Of a stretch of DNA of 64,000 nucleotides, positions 1 through 7,870 are shown one piece after another (position 1 is the first letter of the stretch; each line of letters begins with the position of its first letter). Source of the DNA: Octadecabacter arcticus 238 (GTDB lineage: Bacteria > Pseudomonadota > Alphaproteobacteria > Rhodobacterales > Rhodobacteraceae); the NCBI RefSeq assembly GCF_000155735.2, contig NC_020908.1, forward strand, positions 3,353,001 to 3,417,000. The letters run 5' to 3'. Under the pieces are notes generated by a model. It was not told where the DNA came from. It ran no database searches and saw nothing but the letters and a program-made list of their open reading frames with translations. A program made the position numbers and the translations under genes.

Positions 1-396
1 GTCGATCTTATCGAAAAATACGCCAGCCTCGTAGGGGGCAACGTTATAGGACGCGGACCCCGCTATGGCATGATCGGTCGGGTTGGTGGCCTCATAAAAG
101 GCCAGAACTGTTTCACCAATACGGACCTCCATCTCGCGCTGTACGGGTTTGAACGTCCACGGCATGTCAGAAGCCACCGCGCTGTCAAACCGCACTGTGA
201 TGGTCTGATCCAGAATCGTATCGCTGCCGGATGTGGCGATATTAGTAACGCCACCAAACCCGGTGACGCGGCAGAACCAGTCATAAAACGGCACGGATGC
301 CCACGATAGGGCCCCCATCAGAACGACAACACTAACGGCCTGTGCAGCCGTGCGGTTCGCGCCTTCGCTGATATAATGAAACGGATTCATTTTCAT
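1..396 (-). CDS. ctaG: Cytochrome c oxidase assembly protein CtaG/Cox11 (partial, cut by left edge)
   Basis: Copper chaperone of the inner membrane that delivers copper to the CuB site of cytochrome c oxidase subunit I (family knowledge). Only the first 132 residues lie in the window. They show a short cytoplasmic N-terminus, one membrane segment at about residues 17-36, and the family hallmark FYDWFCRVTGFGG just after it, with Cys42. The periplasmic copper-binding CxC motif would lie beyond the edge. The ATG at 396 overlaps the TGA of the upstream small gene (ATGA), so the two are probably translationally coupled. It is the last visible gene of the coxB-ctaB-(small)-ctaG cluster. I am confident of the family. 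Confidence 0.93.
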   Translation of the reverse strand, partial: MKMNPFHYISEGANRTAAQAVSVVVLMGALSWASVPFYDWFCRVTGFGGVTNIATSGSDTILDQTITVRFDSAVASDMPWTFKPVQREMEVRIGETVLAFYEATNPTDHAIAGSASYNVAPYEAGVFFDKID

Positions 397-668
397 TCAC
401 TTGCCCCTTCTTGGGTGGCAGTTGCTGCTGTTGCACGTTCTGCGGCCACGTCAGCCGCGCGCCGCTCTGCAGCTTCTAATGCGCCAAGTTCCAACTGTGG
501 ACGCGCAACATGATCAAACTTTTCCAACTGGCGAATATCCGTCAGGCCTAAAACCTTCACGACGGTCAGTCCGAATACGATACCGATCAAGCCAAGTAAC
601 AACAGGCCAACGCCCATGTTGCGGCCTTTGCGGCGCGAATGGATCTCATGTTCAACTTTCATCGCCAT
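393..668 (-). CDS. Small single-pass membrane protein of the cta cluster, function unknown
   Basis: A protein of about 91 residues between ctaB and ctaG. It begins with a charged stretch (EHEIHSRRKGRN), has one hydrophobic segment at about residues 18-38 and a soluble Ala/Glu/Arg-rich tail. Short proteins of this kind occupy this slot in many alphaproteobacterial oxidase clusters and are presumed to help oxidase assembly; no activity is visible here. The start is uncertain: ATG at 668 or 662 are both plausible. An ATG at 698 is in frame but lies inside ctaB and is less likely. Its stop overlaps the ctaG start by four bases. Confidence 0.7.
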   Translation of the reverse strand: MAMKVEHEIHSRRKGRNMGVGLLLLGLIGIVFGLTVVKVLGLTDIRQLEKFDHVARPQLELGALEAAERRAADVAAERATAATATQEGASE

Positions 669-669
669 G

Positions 670-1611
670 CTACCAGCCCGCCCAAGATGTGAGGCCATAA
701 TTACGCAACAGCGCCTCGATCATCAACGCGCCGAAATGGCCAAACAGATAATACAGCGATACTTTGAACGTGTGTTTTTCAACGGCGTAATTGTCTGCGT
801 CCGAATCTGCATCCGTGCGGCGCCAGATTGCGTAGCAGCCTTTCAGGAACCAGATGTTCAGCGCCACAGCCACGAACAGATAAAATGGTCCGCCAATCGA
901 CGTAAAACCAAGCCAAAGCGCGACAAGAACCAGCGGCGCGCAATAGGCGATAATATGTTTACGCGTCACTGTGCGCCCGTGGGTTTCCGTCAGCATCGGC
1001 ACACCCGCATCACCGTAATCGGATTTCACAAACAGTGCCAACGCCCAGAAATGCGGCGGCGTCCACATGAAGATCAGCGCAAACATCAACACAGATTCGA
1101 TAGACACGCTGCCCGTGGCCACGGCCCAACCAATCATCGGGGGGAACGCACCGGCCGCGCCGCCAATCACGATGTTTTGCGGCGTGGATCGCTTTAGCCA
1201 CATGGAATAGATGACCGCGTAGAAAAAGATCGTGAACGCAAGCAAGCCCGCGGCCAAAGCGTTCGTCGCCAAGAACAACAGCACAATGGAAAAACCTGAC
1301 AACGCCAGACCAATGCCAAGCGCCTCCCCCTCAGTTACAGTGCCCGACGGGATCGGGCGTTTGACGGTGCGCTTCATGATCGCGTCAATGTCGGCGTCCC
1401 ACCACATATTCAACGAAGCCGACGCGCCCGCGCCAACGGCGATGCATAAAATGGCAACAAATCCGATGAACGGGTTTACGCCAACAGGGGCAACAACCAG
1501 CCCTACGAACGCTGTAAAAACGACCAGTTGCATAACCCGCGGCTTCATCAGGGCGAAATAATCGCCCATTTGCGCGTCTTGCGTCTGCGTTTGGTTGGTT
1601 GCGTCTGCCAT
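670..1611 (-). CDS. ctaB: Protoheme IX farnesyltransferase (heme O synthase)
   Basis: UbiA-superfamily membrane enzyme that attaches a farnesyl group to heme b to give heme O, the precursor of heme A used by the aa3 oxidase. The 313 residues are full length. The first Asp-rich motif is seen at about residues 68-80 (N68, D72, D76, then KRTVKRP). A second conserved stretch, SDYGDAGVPMLTETHG, lies near residue 200. About eight or nine hydrophobic segments follow the short polar N-terminus. It lies between coxB upstream and the small membrane gene downstream on the same strand, which fits an oxidase assembly operon. Confidence 0.95.
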   Translation of the reverse strand: MADATNQTQTQDAQMGDYFALMKPRVMQLVVFTAFVGLVVAPVGVNPFIGFVAILCIAVGAGASASLNMWWDADIDAIMKRTVKRPIPSGTVTEGEALGIGLALSGFSIVLLFLATNALAAGLLAFTIFFYAVIYSMWLKRSTPQNIVIGGAAGAFPPMIGWAVATGSVSIESVLMFALIFMWTPPHFWALALFVKSDYGDAGVPMLTETHGRTVTRKHIIAYCAPLVLVALWLGFTSIGGPFYLFVAVALNIWFLKGCYAIWRRTDADSDADNYAVEKHTFKVSLYYLFGHFGALMIEALLRNYGLTSWAGW

Positions 1612-1652
1612 TTTATCCTCGGTACAAACGTTGAAAACACGAAACCCCAGTC

Positions 1653-1670
1653 CTTAAGTCGAAACTTAAG
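1653..1670 (-). promoter_or_regulatory. Inverted repeat overlapping the coxB stop codon
   Basis: A perfect 7-base-pair stem (CTTAAGT / ACTTAAG) with a CGAA tetraloop lies across the coxB stop (TAA at 1666-1668), upstream of ctaB. There is no T-tract, so it is not a clear terminator. It could stabilise the coxB transcript end or attenuate ctaB expression; this is inference. Confidence 0.35.
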
Positions 1671-2520
1671 TTGGGAATTCCACTTTCGCGCCCGCAAGCC
1701 ATTCTTCGTAAACGTCAGGATGCACGACTTTAACAGTGATCGGCATAAAGGCATGGTCTTTACCACACAGCTCAGAACACTGGCCAAAGTAGATGCCTTC
1801 ACGCTCTGCATTAAACCAAAGCTGCGCAAAACGACCCGGTACCGCGTCTTGCTTTACGCCAAACGCCGGAATCGTCCACGAATGGATAACGTCCGCGCCC
1901 GTAATGGTCATCACAACAGTCGCGCCCATTGGCACAACGACAGCGGTGTCAGTCGCAAGGCGGAATTCATCTTCGGAATAACCGGCTTCTTCGAGTTGTT
2001 CGATGATGCCCGCGTTCAGGTTGCCCTCATTGGCCCCGATCATGTAGCTTTCAAAGAACACGTCTTCGTCAGTGTATTCATAGGTCCAATACCACTGGTA
2101 GCCGGTTACAGAAATGTTGATGTCGCCTTCCGGAATTTCCTGCTGCTTGAACAAAACCGGCAAAGAAAACGCGCCGATGAAAACAAGAATCACGATCGGA
2201 ACGATCGTCCAAGCAACTTCCAGTGGGGAATTATGAGTGAATGTCGCAGGCGTCGGGTTCGCTTTGGCATTGTAGCGCAGAGCAACCCACGCAATCAGGC
2301 CAACCACGAACAGCGAAATCGCGGCACACATCACCAAAAGCCATCCGTCCAGCCACTGCAAATCACGGGCGAGTTCGGTGACAGCGGGCTGAAAGCCCGT
2401 CGCGCCGGGCGTTGGTGCGCCAACGATCTCAAGATCTTCGATGGCGGTTTGTGCCAGTGCAACCCCCGCAATTGGCGCGGTCATTGCGGCAAGGCCAAGA
2501 CGTTTTGCAACGGTCATCAT
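1666..2520 (-). CDS. coxB: Cytochrome c oxidase subunit II
   Basis: Subunit II of the aa3-type oxidase, which carries the dinuclear CuA centre accepting electrons from cytochrome c in the periplasm. It has 284 residues. The N-terminal hydrophobic stretch ending near ALAQ looks like a signal peptide, followed by two membrane helices at about residues 58-80 and 100-122. The C-terminal cupredoxin domain carries the complete CuA motif CSELCGKDHAFM (C248, E250, C252, H256, M259). It is the first gene of the minus-strand cluster and divergent from tldD, with about 200 bases between the two start codons for both promoters. Subunit I is not in the window. Confidence 0.96.
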   Translation of the reverse strand: MMTVAKRLGLAAMTAPIAGVALAQTAIEDLEIVGAPTPGATGFQPAVTELARDLQWLDGWLLVMCAAISLFVVGLIAWVALRYNAKANPTPATFTHNSPLEVAWTIVPIVILVFIGAFSLPVLFKQQEIPEGDINISVTGYQWYWTYEYTDEDVFFESYMIGANEGNLNAGIIEQLEEAGYSEDEFRLATDTAVVVPMGATVVMTITGADVIHSWTIPAFGVKQDAVPGRFAQLWFNAEREGIYFGQCSELCGKDHAFMPITVKVVHPDVYEEWLAGAKVEFPT

Positions 2521-2718
2521 GTGCGTATCAATCCCTAAGTCTGTCAGCGCGACCGTCGCGCTGCCTTGGTTCCTACGAAAACTCCAAACGGAATCCCGTT
2601 GTATTCACGGGCGGTCATCCCATATCCTGTGGATCAACTCAAGCTATCCAGACGTGTCAAAGGGTCGCTTTTTGACCCAAATCGCCCCCGAAACGAATAA
2701 ACAGTCAGGAAACACCAA

Positions 2719-4140
2719 ATGGCGCACGATCTTTTCCGCCCGTTCGAAACGAATTTAGACCAAGATAGCGCGTTGGCAATGGTCCGTGACGCGACGGCTG
2801 GCGCCGATGATGGCGAATTGTTCCTCGAACGCCGCCGATCCGAGGTTTTATCGTTTGACGATGGCCGGATCAGAACCGCCAGCTATGACGCTTCCGAAGG
2901 GTTCGGATTGCGTGCTGTGCGCGGTGAGGTCGCAGGTTATTCCCATTCCACCACCATCAATGAACATGCGCTGCGCCGCGCCGTCGCGACGGCACGTTTG
3001 GCCGTAGGGGACGGCGGTGGCACAATGGCTGACGCCCCTTCCCGCACAAATACGGTTCTATATACCGACGCCGACCCGATGGCAGACGCGGCTTTTCCTG
3101 CGAAAATCGACCTGCTCAAAGAAATCGATGCGTTTTGTCGCGATCTGGACCCGCGCGTTGTGCAGGTCTCAGCGACCCTCGCCGCGTCGCACCAAGAAGT
3201 TGTAATTTTGCGCCCAGAAGGCACGCTGGTCACGGACACCCGCCCGATGTCGCGCCTCAATATTTCGGTAATCGTCGAAGATAACGGTCGTCGCGAATCC
3301 GGCGGAATGGGCGGTGGTGGTCGTGCGGGCCTGATCAACCTGATCGGACCAGACAGCTGGCAACCTGTTGCGCGCGAATCGTTGCGCATCGCATTGGTGA
3401 ACCTTGAGGCAGAGGCCGCACCGGCTGGTGTGTTCGACGTCCTCCTCGGCCCCGGTTGGCCCGGAATTTTGCTGCACGAGGCTGTTGGTCACGGCCTTGA
3501 GGGTGATTTCAACCGCAAAGGCACGTCGGCATTTTCGGGTTTGATGGGCCAACAGATCGCGTCCAAAGGCGTCACCGTTCTGGACGACGGCACCATTCCG
3601 GATCGACGCGGGTCCATCACGGTTGACGACGAAGGCACGCCCAGCGCCAAGAATGTGCTGATTGACGACGGCGTCCTCGTGGGCTTCATGCAAGACCGCC
3701 AAAATGCGCGTCTGATGGGGGTTGCCCCCACCGGCAACGGGCGGCGTGAAAGCTATGCGCACATCCCGATGCCGCGCATGACCAACACCTATATGTTGAA
3801 TGGCAATGATGACCCGAAAGACATGCTCGCGGGCCTGAAAGACGGTATCTACGCGGTGGGCTTCGGCGGCGGTCAGGTCGACATCACCAACGGCAAATTC
3901 GTGTTCAGCTGTACTGAGGCGTACCGCGTCAAGAACGGCAAAGTCGGCGCCCCCGTCAAAGGCGCGACGCTGATTGGCGACGGTGCCACCGCGCTGAAAC
4001 AGATCCGTGGCATCGGCAACGACCTCGCACTTGACCCCGGCATCGGCAACTGCGGCAAGGCAGGCCAATGGGTGCCCGTGGGTGTGGGCCAGCCGAGCCT
4101 GTTGATTGGGGGTTTGACGGTAGGTGGCGCGGGCGTGTGA
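2719..4140 (+). CDS. tldD: Metalloprotease TldD
   Basis: TldD forms a heterodimeric zinc protease with TldE/PmbA that degrades unfolded peptides, and in some bacteria takes part in microcin or RiPP maturation (family knowledge). It has 473 residues, the usual length. The HExxxH zinc motif is seen as HEAVGH at residues 253-258, and the C-terminal Gly-rich stretch GGLTVGGAG is typical. An AGGA ribosome-binding site precedes the ATG. The stop overlaps a GTG that opens the next, now broken, reading frame. A TldE partner is not seen in this window. Confidence 0.95.
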   Translation: MAHDLFRPFETNLDQDSALAMVRDATAGADDGELFLERRRSEVLSFDDGRIRTASYDASEGFGLRAVRGEVAGYSHSTTINEHALRRAVATARLAVGDGGGTMADAPSRTNTVLYTDADPMADAAFPAKIDLLKEIDAFCRDLDPRVVQVSATLAASHQEVVILRPEGTLVTDTRPMSRLNISVIVEDNGRRESGGMGGGGRAGLINLIGPDSWQPVARESLRIALVNLEAEAAPAGVFDVLLGPGWPGILLHEAVGHGLEGDFNRKGTSAFSGLMGQQIASKGVTVLDDGTIPDRRGSITVDDEGTPSAKNVLIDDGVLVGFMQDRQNARLMGVAPTGNGRRESYAHIPMPRMTNTYMLNGNDDPKDMLAGLKDGIYAVGFGGGQVDITNGKFVFSCTEAYRVKNGKVGAPVKGATLIGDGATALKQIRGIGNDLALDPGIGNCGKAGQWVPVGVGQPSLLIGGLTVGGAGV

Positions 4141-4414
4141 CCGCGTCGCGTTGGCCCACCTGGCGCACCAACCCTTCAAGATTTTTCGAAGCGGACTATT
4201 GGGCATATGCAACGACTCTTTTAGCAAGTTGCATCCTAGTTTTTGTTGTCGGTCTGACATTGATTGGCGTCACGATACTTGCAAGCGATGTGGCCACATT
4301 TAACGTGTCGCCAAGCTCTGCCGAACCTTTCATTCATAGTATCAATTAGTCTGGCCTAATTCTTTGCTGGTCCCTGATTGCGGGGTTAGTTGCGGTTCCT
4401 GCTCTCATCATGGC

Positions 4415-5580
4415 CATACTACACGACTCTTGTGATTATGGGTGGAATTAGTATCCACGGTGAGACAGCGGCGTTTGGGTCTGACCTGAGCAGTTTACGG
4501 AGCTGATCGAAGCCAATTCGAAAGAATGACTTTGCAAAATATCCGTGTTTTTTCCGCTTCATTTTCCCGCCTCCAATAAGCTTTGTGGCGGTTTTAGATG
4601 CCCATGCAACCGCGAGCGCAACGAGACCTAAAAGAAGCTCAAGTTTTTTGGAGATGGTCAGTCGTGTGTCTTCAAGATTGAAGCCGCGTGCCTTTGTGTC
4701 GCCAAAGAGGCTCTCAATGGCCCATCTTTTCTTGTAGGTGGCGAGGGCCCGATGTGCGGGCCGATTAGAGACGACGATCAAAAGCTCACCCCCCTTGATG
4801 CGCTTTGCAGCAAAGCTAAACCACGTGGCCTCCCCCAAATTGTTGCCTCCAAATCGGGCATCAAAGTTGCGCTTACCGCGACAGGTGCGCAACAAGGTGC
4901 TTAGATTTTGCGTTTTCCCGTCCTGTGTGGTCACAAGTTGGTTTGCTTTGATACGGATGACAAATGGGACGTTGTTTTTATGAAGAAAATCCAACCATTG
5001 TGCTCCAATGAATTCCCGGTCCGCTAACAAGAACTTGATGGTGGAGACCTCAAACACCGACAGATAACGTTTCATCAAGGCAATGCGCTGAGCAGTATCG
5101 CTGTTCCCTGCACGCCCCAAAACGCTCCACATCAACGGAATACGGTGGCGGCGTGTGACAAGGGCTAAGACCAAGAAGTTGACATGGCGTTGGCTAATTT
5201 TCCAATTTGTTCGGTCCAAGCATAAATGCCAGGTGGGGCCAGAACCAATCATTTCAACAAGCAAGGGGGCCGCCCAATCCGAGCCAAGATCAACATGCTG
5301 GAAAAAGCGTTGTAGGCGACGGTAGGTGCTTTCAACCTTGCTATCGGTAGGAAACTCACAGGCCAGATGGCTCAAATTTACCGTCCGGGCATTCACCATT
5401 CCCATGATCAAGAGGCACATCGTTTCAAGGCGACTGTTGCTCAACTCTAAATGGGGGGATAACCTCTTCTTGCGGGTCGTCAGGGCTTTCGTGATCATCA
5501 GTGGAACCTTTTTTAGCGATAAGAGTCCGCTCCTAAATCACCTTCTGGCACCCTCAACCACCCTACTGTCGTGTAGTATG
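4415..5580 (-). mobile_element. Complete IS4-family insertion sequence
   Basis: The 1166-base element is bounded by imperfect inverted repeats that start CATACTACACGAC at both ends. It is flanked by a perfect 9-base direct repeat, CATCATGGC, at 4406-4414 and 5581-5589, so this is a clean single insertion. It carries one intact transposase gene. A 180-base fragment of the same element, identical as far as I can read, lies at 21012-21191, which points to recent activity. Confidence 0.9.
4419..5498 (-). CDS. IS4-family transposase (intact)
   Basis: DDE transposase of 359 residues filling the element at 4415-5580. The C-terminal half shows the IS4 signature Y-(2)-R-(3)-E-(6)-K as YKKRWAIESLFGDTK near residue 260, and candidate catalytic Asp residues in LCLDRTNWK and LADREF. 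No stop or frameshift is seen, so the element may still be active. The frame ends only four bases inside the left inverted repeat, as is common for compact IS elements. Confidence 0.92.
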   Translation of the reverse strand: MITKALTTRKKRLSPHLELSNSRLETMCLLIMGMVNARTVNLSHLACEFPTDSKVESTYRRLQRFFQHVDLGSDWAAPLLVEMIGSGPTWHLCLDRTNWKISQRHVNFLVLALVTRRHRIPLMWSVLGRAGNSDTAQRIALMKRYLSVFEVSTIKFLLADREFIGAQWLDFLHKNNVPFVIRIKANQLVTTQDGKTQNLSTLLRTCRGKRNFDARFGGNNLGEATWFSFAAKRIKGGELLIVVSNRPAHRALATYKKRWAIESLFGDTKARGFNLEDTRLTISKKLELLLGLVALAVAWASKTATKLIGGGKMKRKKHGYFAKSFFRIGFDQLRKLLRSDPNAAVSPWILIPPIITRVV

Positions 5581-5826
5581 CATCATGGCATTGAATCGGT
5601 GTGCCGCTTCCAGCTGTGCAGGATGGAGCGTGGCGCTTTCGCTTGGAATTGTTTGCGGATCGGTTGTCTCTTTTGGTGTGTCGATTTGGAGCGGGATGCC
5701 AGCGTGCGCCTCGGTTCCATCAACATTCGTTATTATCGGTCTGTTGCTGGCATATTCGGCGTCAGTTTGGTTGTCGTTACGGCTTCTTCATCCGTCCTCT
5801 CTTGGCATCCTCAATAAGGCGCCACC

Positions 5827-6129
5827 ATGCCCCCCCCGCATCGTCCAGTCAGCCGATTTCGATTCTACAGCCCATCTCTGGCACGCCGCGTGGCACGAAA
5901 TCCAAGCGCCGTTCGTGTCCGCCTCGCTCATCGCCCAGCGCTGCCTTGAAAGCTTTAAAACACGCCTTCTGCGGTCCTCGATTGTTTGATCGAAAACGAT
6001 GCCGTTATCCAGATCTACGGCCGCAACGGGTGGGTGAAGCATGGCGTTCAAACCGCGCAATTGGACACCGTTGACGGCCCGTTCGACCTAGCATGTCTCA
6101 TTTTCCGAAAGGAGCTATCGGCCACCTAA
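5827..6129 (+). pseudogene. GNAT-family N-acetyltransferase remnant
   Basis: An ATG at 5827 is followed by a C8 tract. Reading it as C7 gives a GNAT-like N-terminus (IVQSADFDSTAHLWHAAWHE) that runs to about 5985. A second piece, in another frame, reads VIQIYGRNGWVKHG and ends at TAA 6127-6129; this resembles the last strand-helix-strand of GNAT enzymes (the usual FYEKxGW motif). The central acetyl-CoA binding segment (Q/RxxGxG/A) is absent. I infer a GNAT gene damaged by a homopolymer indel and a large internal deletion. The family call rests on these two short ends. Confidence 0.5.
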
Positions 6130-6500
6130 CCAACACAAAGATCACCGTAACCTGCCTGTGCGGCGCGGTTTAGTTTACACAGGCCGCCCCCGAAAAACTG
6201 GTGCGCTGCAATTGTGCGGCCTGTCGCCGCTACGGTACACTTTGGGCGCACGGCCCGCTTGATACGATTGCCATCACAGCAAATGGCCCAACAACGCGCT
6301 ACGTCCGCCCTGACAGCGACGGCGATCTTGCCTTCGTCAGCTGCGCGACCTGGGGTGTGACCACCAACTGGGAACCCACGACGCCGCAGAACGGTCCAGC
6401 CTATATGGCCGTCAACGCAGCCCTGTGTGACCCGGCAACCACGACAGATCTGCGCATCCGCCACTTTGACGGGGCGGATGCATTTGCGTTCCTTGACTGA
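6093..6500 (+). pseudogene. GFA/CENP-V-type glutathione-dependent formaldehyde-activating family gene with one amber codon
   Basis: One frame from ATG 6093 to TGA 6498-6500 reads ITVTCLCGAV, then TAG at 6171-6173, then FTQAAPEKLVRCNCAACRRYGTLWAH. The zinc-binding cysteines of the GFA fold (CLCGAV and CNCAAC) are on both sides of the stop, so a single substitution (for example CAG to TAG) broke it. The start is uncertain because 6093 lies inside the GNAT remnant; translation may originally have begun near 6126. The remaining 110 codons have no further lesion, which suggests recent inactivation. Confidence 0.75.
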
Positions 6501-6601
6501 TCGCGCGCCCAAAGCACAAAAGCACGAATTCTCCGTCTCAATAATAACCTCTCGTTAACCTCAATCCCCTAAACCTGATTCTGCAGCAGACGGAGACTAG
6601 G

Positions 6602-7731
6602 ATGACCGAGAACGACAGTTCTTCCACTCCCCCCCACTCCTACCCACCACGGAAGATGATCGGATAAGTCATCTCCGTCTGCTGCGCTCACGTCGTGTGG
6701 GTCCGGTAACATACGCCAGATTGTTGGCCGAACACAGGTCCGCCACAGGCGCCCTTGACGCGCTTCCCCAAATTGCACGCAATGCAGGTGTTCCCGATTA
6801 TCAGGTCTGTCCAATCGGCGTCGTGCGCGGTGAACTCAAAGCAGGCCGCGCCGCCAAAGCGCGACTGGTATTCAAAGGCGAACCGGATTTCCCGCGTGCC
6901 TTGGCCGACATAGACGACGCGCCCGTCATGCTGTGGATGATCGGCGTCGCGTCAGTCCTGCAACGGCCGATGGTCGCTTTGGTCGGCGCGCGCAACGCAT
7001 CATCTTTGGGCACGCGCATGGCGCGCAAACTGGCGCAGGAACTGGGTGAGGCAGGGTTTACCGTGGTGTCCGGCCTTGCGCGCGGCGTTGATGCCGCCGC
7101 CCATGACGGGTCACTTTCTACTGGCACGGTCGCGGTCGTTGCAGGAGGGGTCGATGTGATTTACCCCGCTGAAAACGCCAATCTGGCACAGAAAATCACG
7201 AAAAACGGTCTTCGCGTATCAGACCAGCCTATCGGATTGCACCCACACGCCCGCCACTTTGTCGCGCGCAACCGGATCATATCCGGCATGGCGCAGGCCA
7301 CAATTGTGGTAGAAGCTGCGGCCAAATCCGGCAGCCTGATCACAGCCCGCAGAGCGTTAGATCAGGGGCGCGACGTCCTTGCGGTGCCTGGCCATCCTTT
7401 TGATGCCCGCGCCTCCGGCTGCAACATGCTGATCCGCGACGGGGCGATACTGGTGCGCAGCGCACACGATGTTCTCGACCACCTTGGCGATCCGACAGCC
7501 ATCGCGCCCAAATTGCCGCTTGAACCCGTGCCACAGCCGCGCGGTTTGCGCGAAACAGCGCTGCTGCATGCCGATATTCTTGACCGCCTCAGCCCCGCGC
7601 CCATGGCCGAAGACCAACTGATCCGCAGCCTTGGTGCCGCGCCAACCGCCATCGCACCGCTTCTTATGGACCTCGAACTTGACGGTAAAGTCATCCGTCA
7701 AGCTGGCGGAATTCTGGCCCGCGCAAATTAA
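6602..7731 (+). CDS. dprA: DNA-processing protein DprA/Smf, with a frameshift in the first codons
   Basis: DprA loads RecA onto incoming single-stranded DNA during natural transformation. The long open frame runs from a possible GTG at 6697 to 7731 (344 residues) and holds the Rossmann-like domain (VGARNASSLGTRMA, SGLARGVDAAAH) and a C-terminal winged helix (about the last 60 residues). The expected N-terminus starts at ATG 6602 but is out of frame. Restoring one C to the C7 tract at about 6629-6635 gives MTENDSSSTPP continuing into TEDDRISHLRLLRSRRVGPV, a typical DprA start. So the gene is either frameshifted, a sequencing artefact, or started at GTG 6697 with about 30 residues lost. topA follows. 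Confidence 0.85.
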
Positions 7732-7870
7732 AATCTCGGCTGTTTCAGTGCGCCGAACGCAGGCCCCACGACACTCATTTGTCACACGTCACAGATGTTG
7801 CATTGACAATCCCGCACGCCCCACCACATTTTGCCCAGTCACTAACGTCGCCTCTTTTGGAAGGATTCCC

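Larger units (their letters stand above)
4137..5817 (+). pseudogene. Membrane-protein gene broken by a nonsense codon and an IS4-type insertion
   Basis: A frame opening at GTG 4137 overlaps the tldD stop by four bases (GTGA). It reads a polar N-terminus (RWPTWRTNPSRFFEAD), then a hydrophobic helix, and meets an in-frame TAG at about 4347. The same frame continues with another hydrophobic helix until the IS at 4415. If the IS and one copy of its 9-base target repeat are removed, the frame runs on without a shift (ALIM-ALNRCAA) through two more hydrophobic helices downstream of 5590. It therefore looks like one small polytopic membrane protein co-transcribed with tldD. I do not recognise the family. 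The exact end is uncertain; 5817 is where another frame stops. Confidence 0.55.

Noticed and set aside
1528..2538. A 336-codon open frame on the plus strand opposite coxB
   Set aside because: coxB on the other strand has the full CuA motif and signal peptide; this frame has no family features.
3169..4260. A 363-codon open frame on the minus strand opposite tldD
   Set aside because: Shadow of the GC-rich tldD gene, with no recognisable domain and no start signal.
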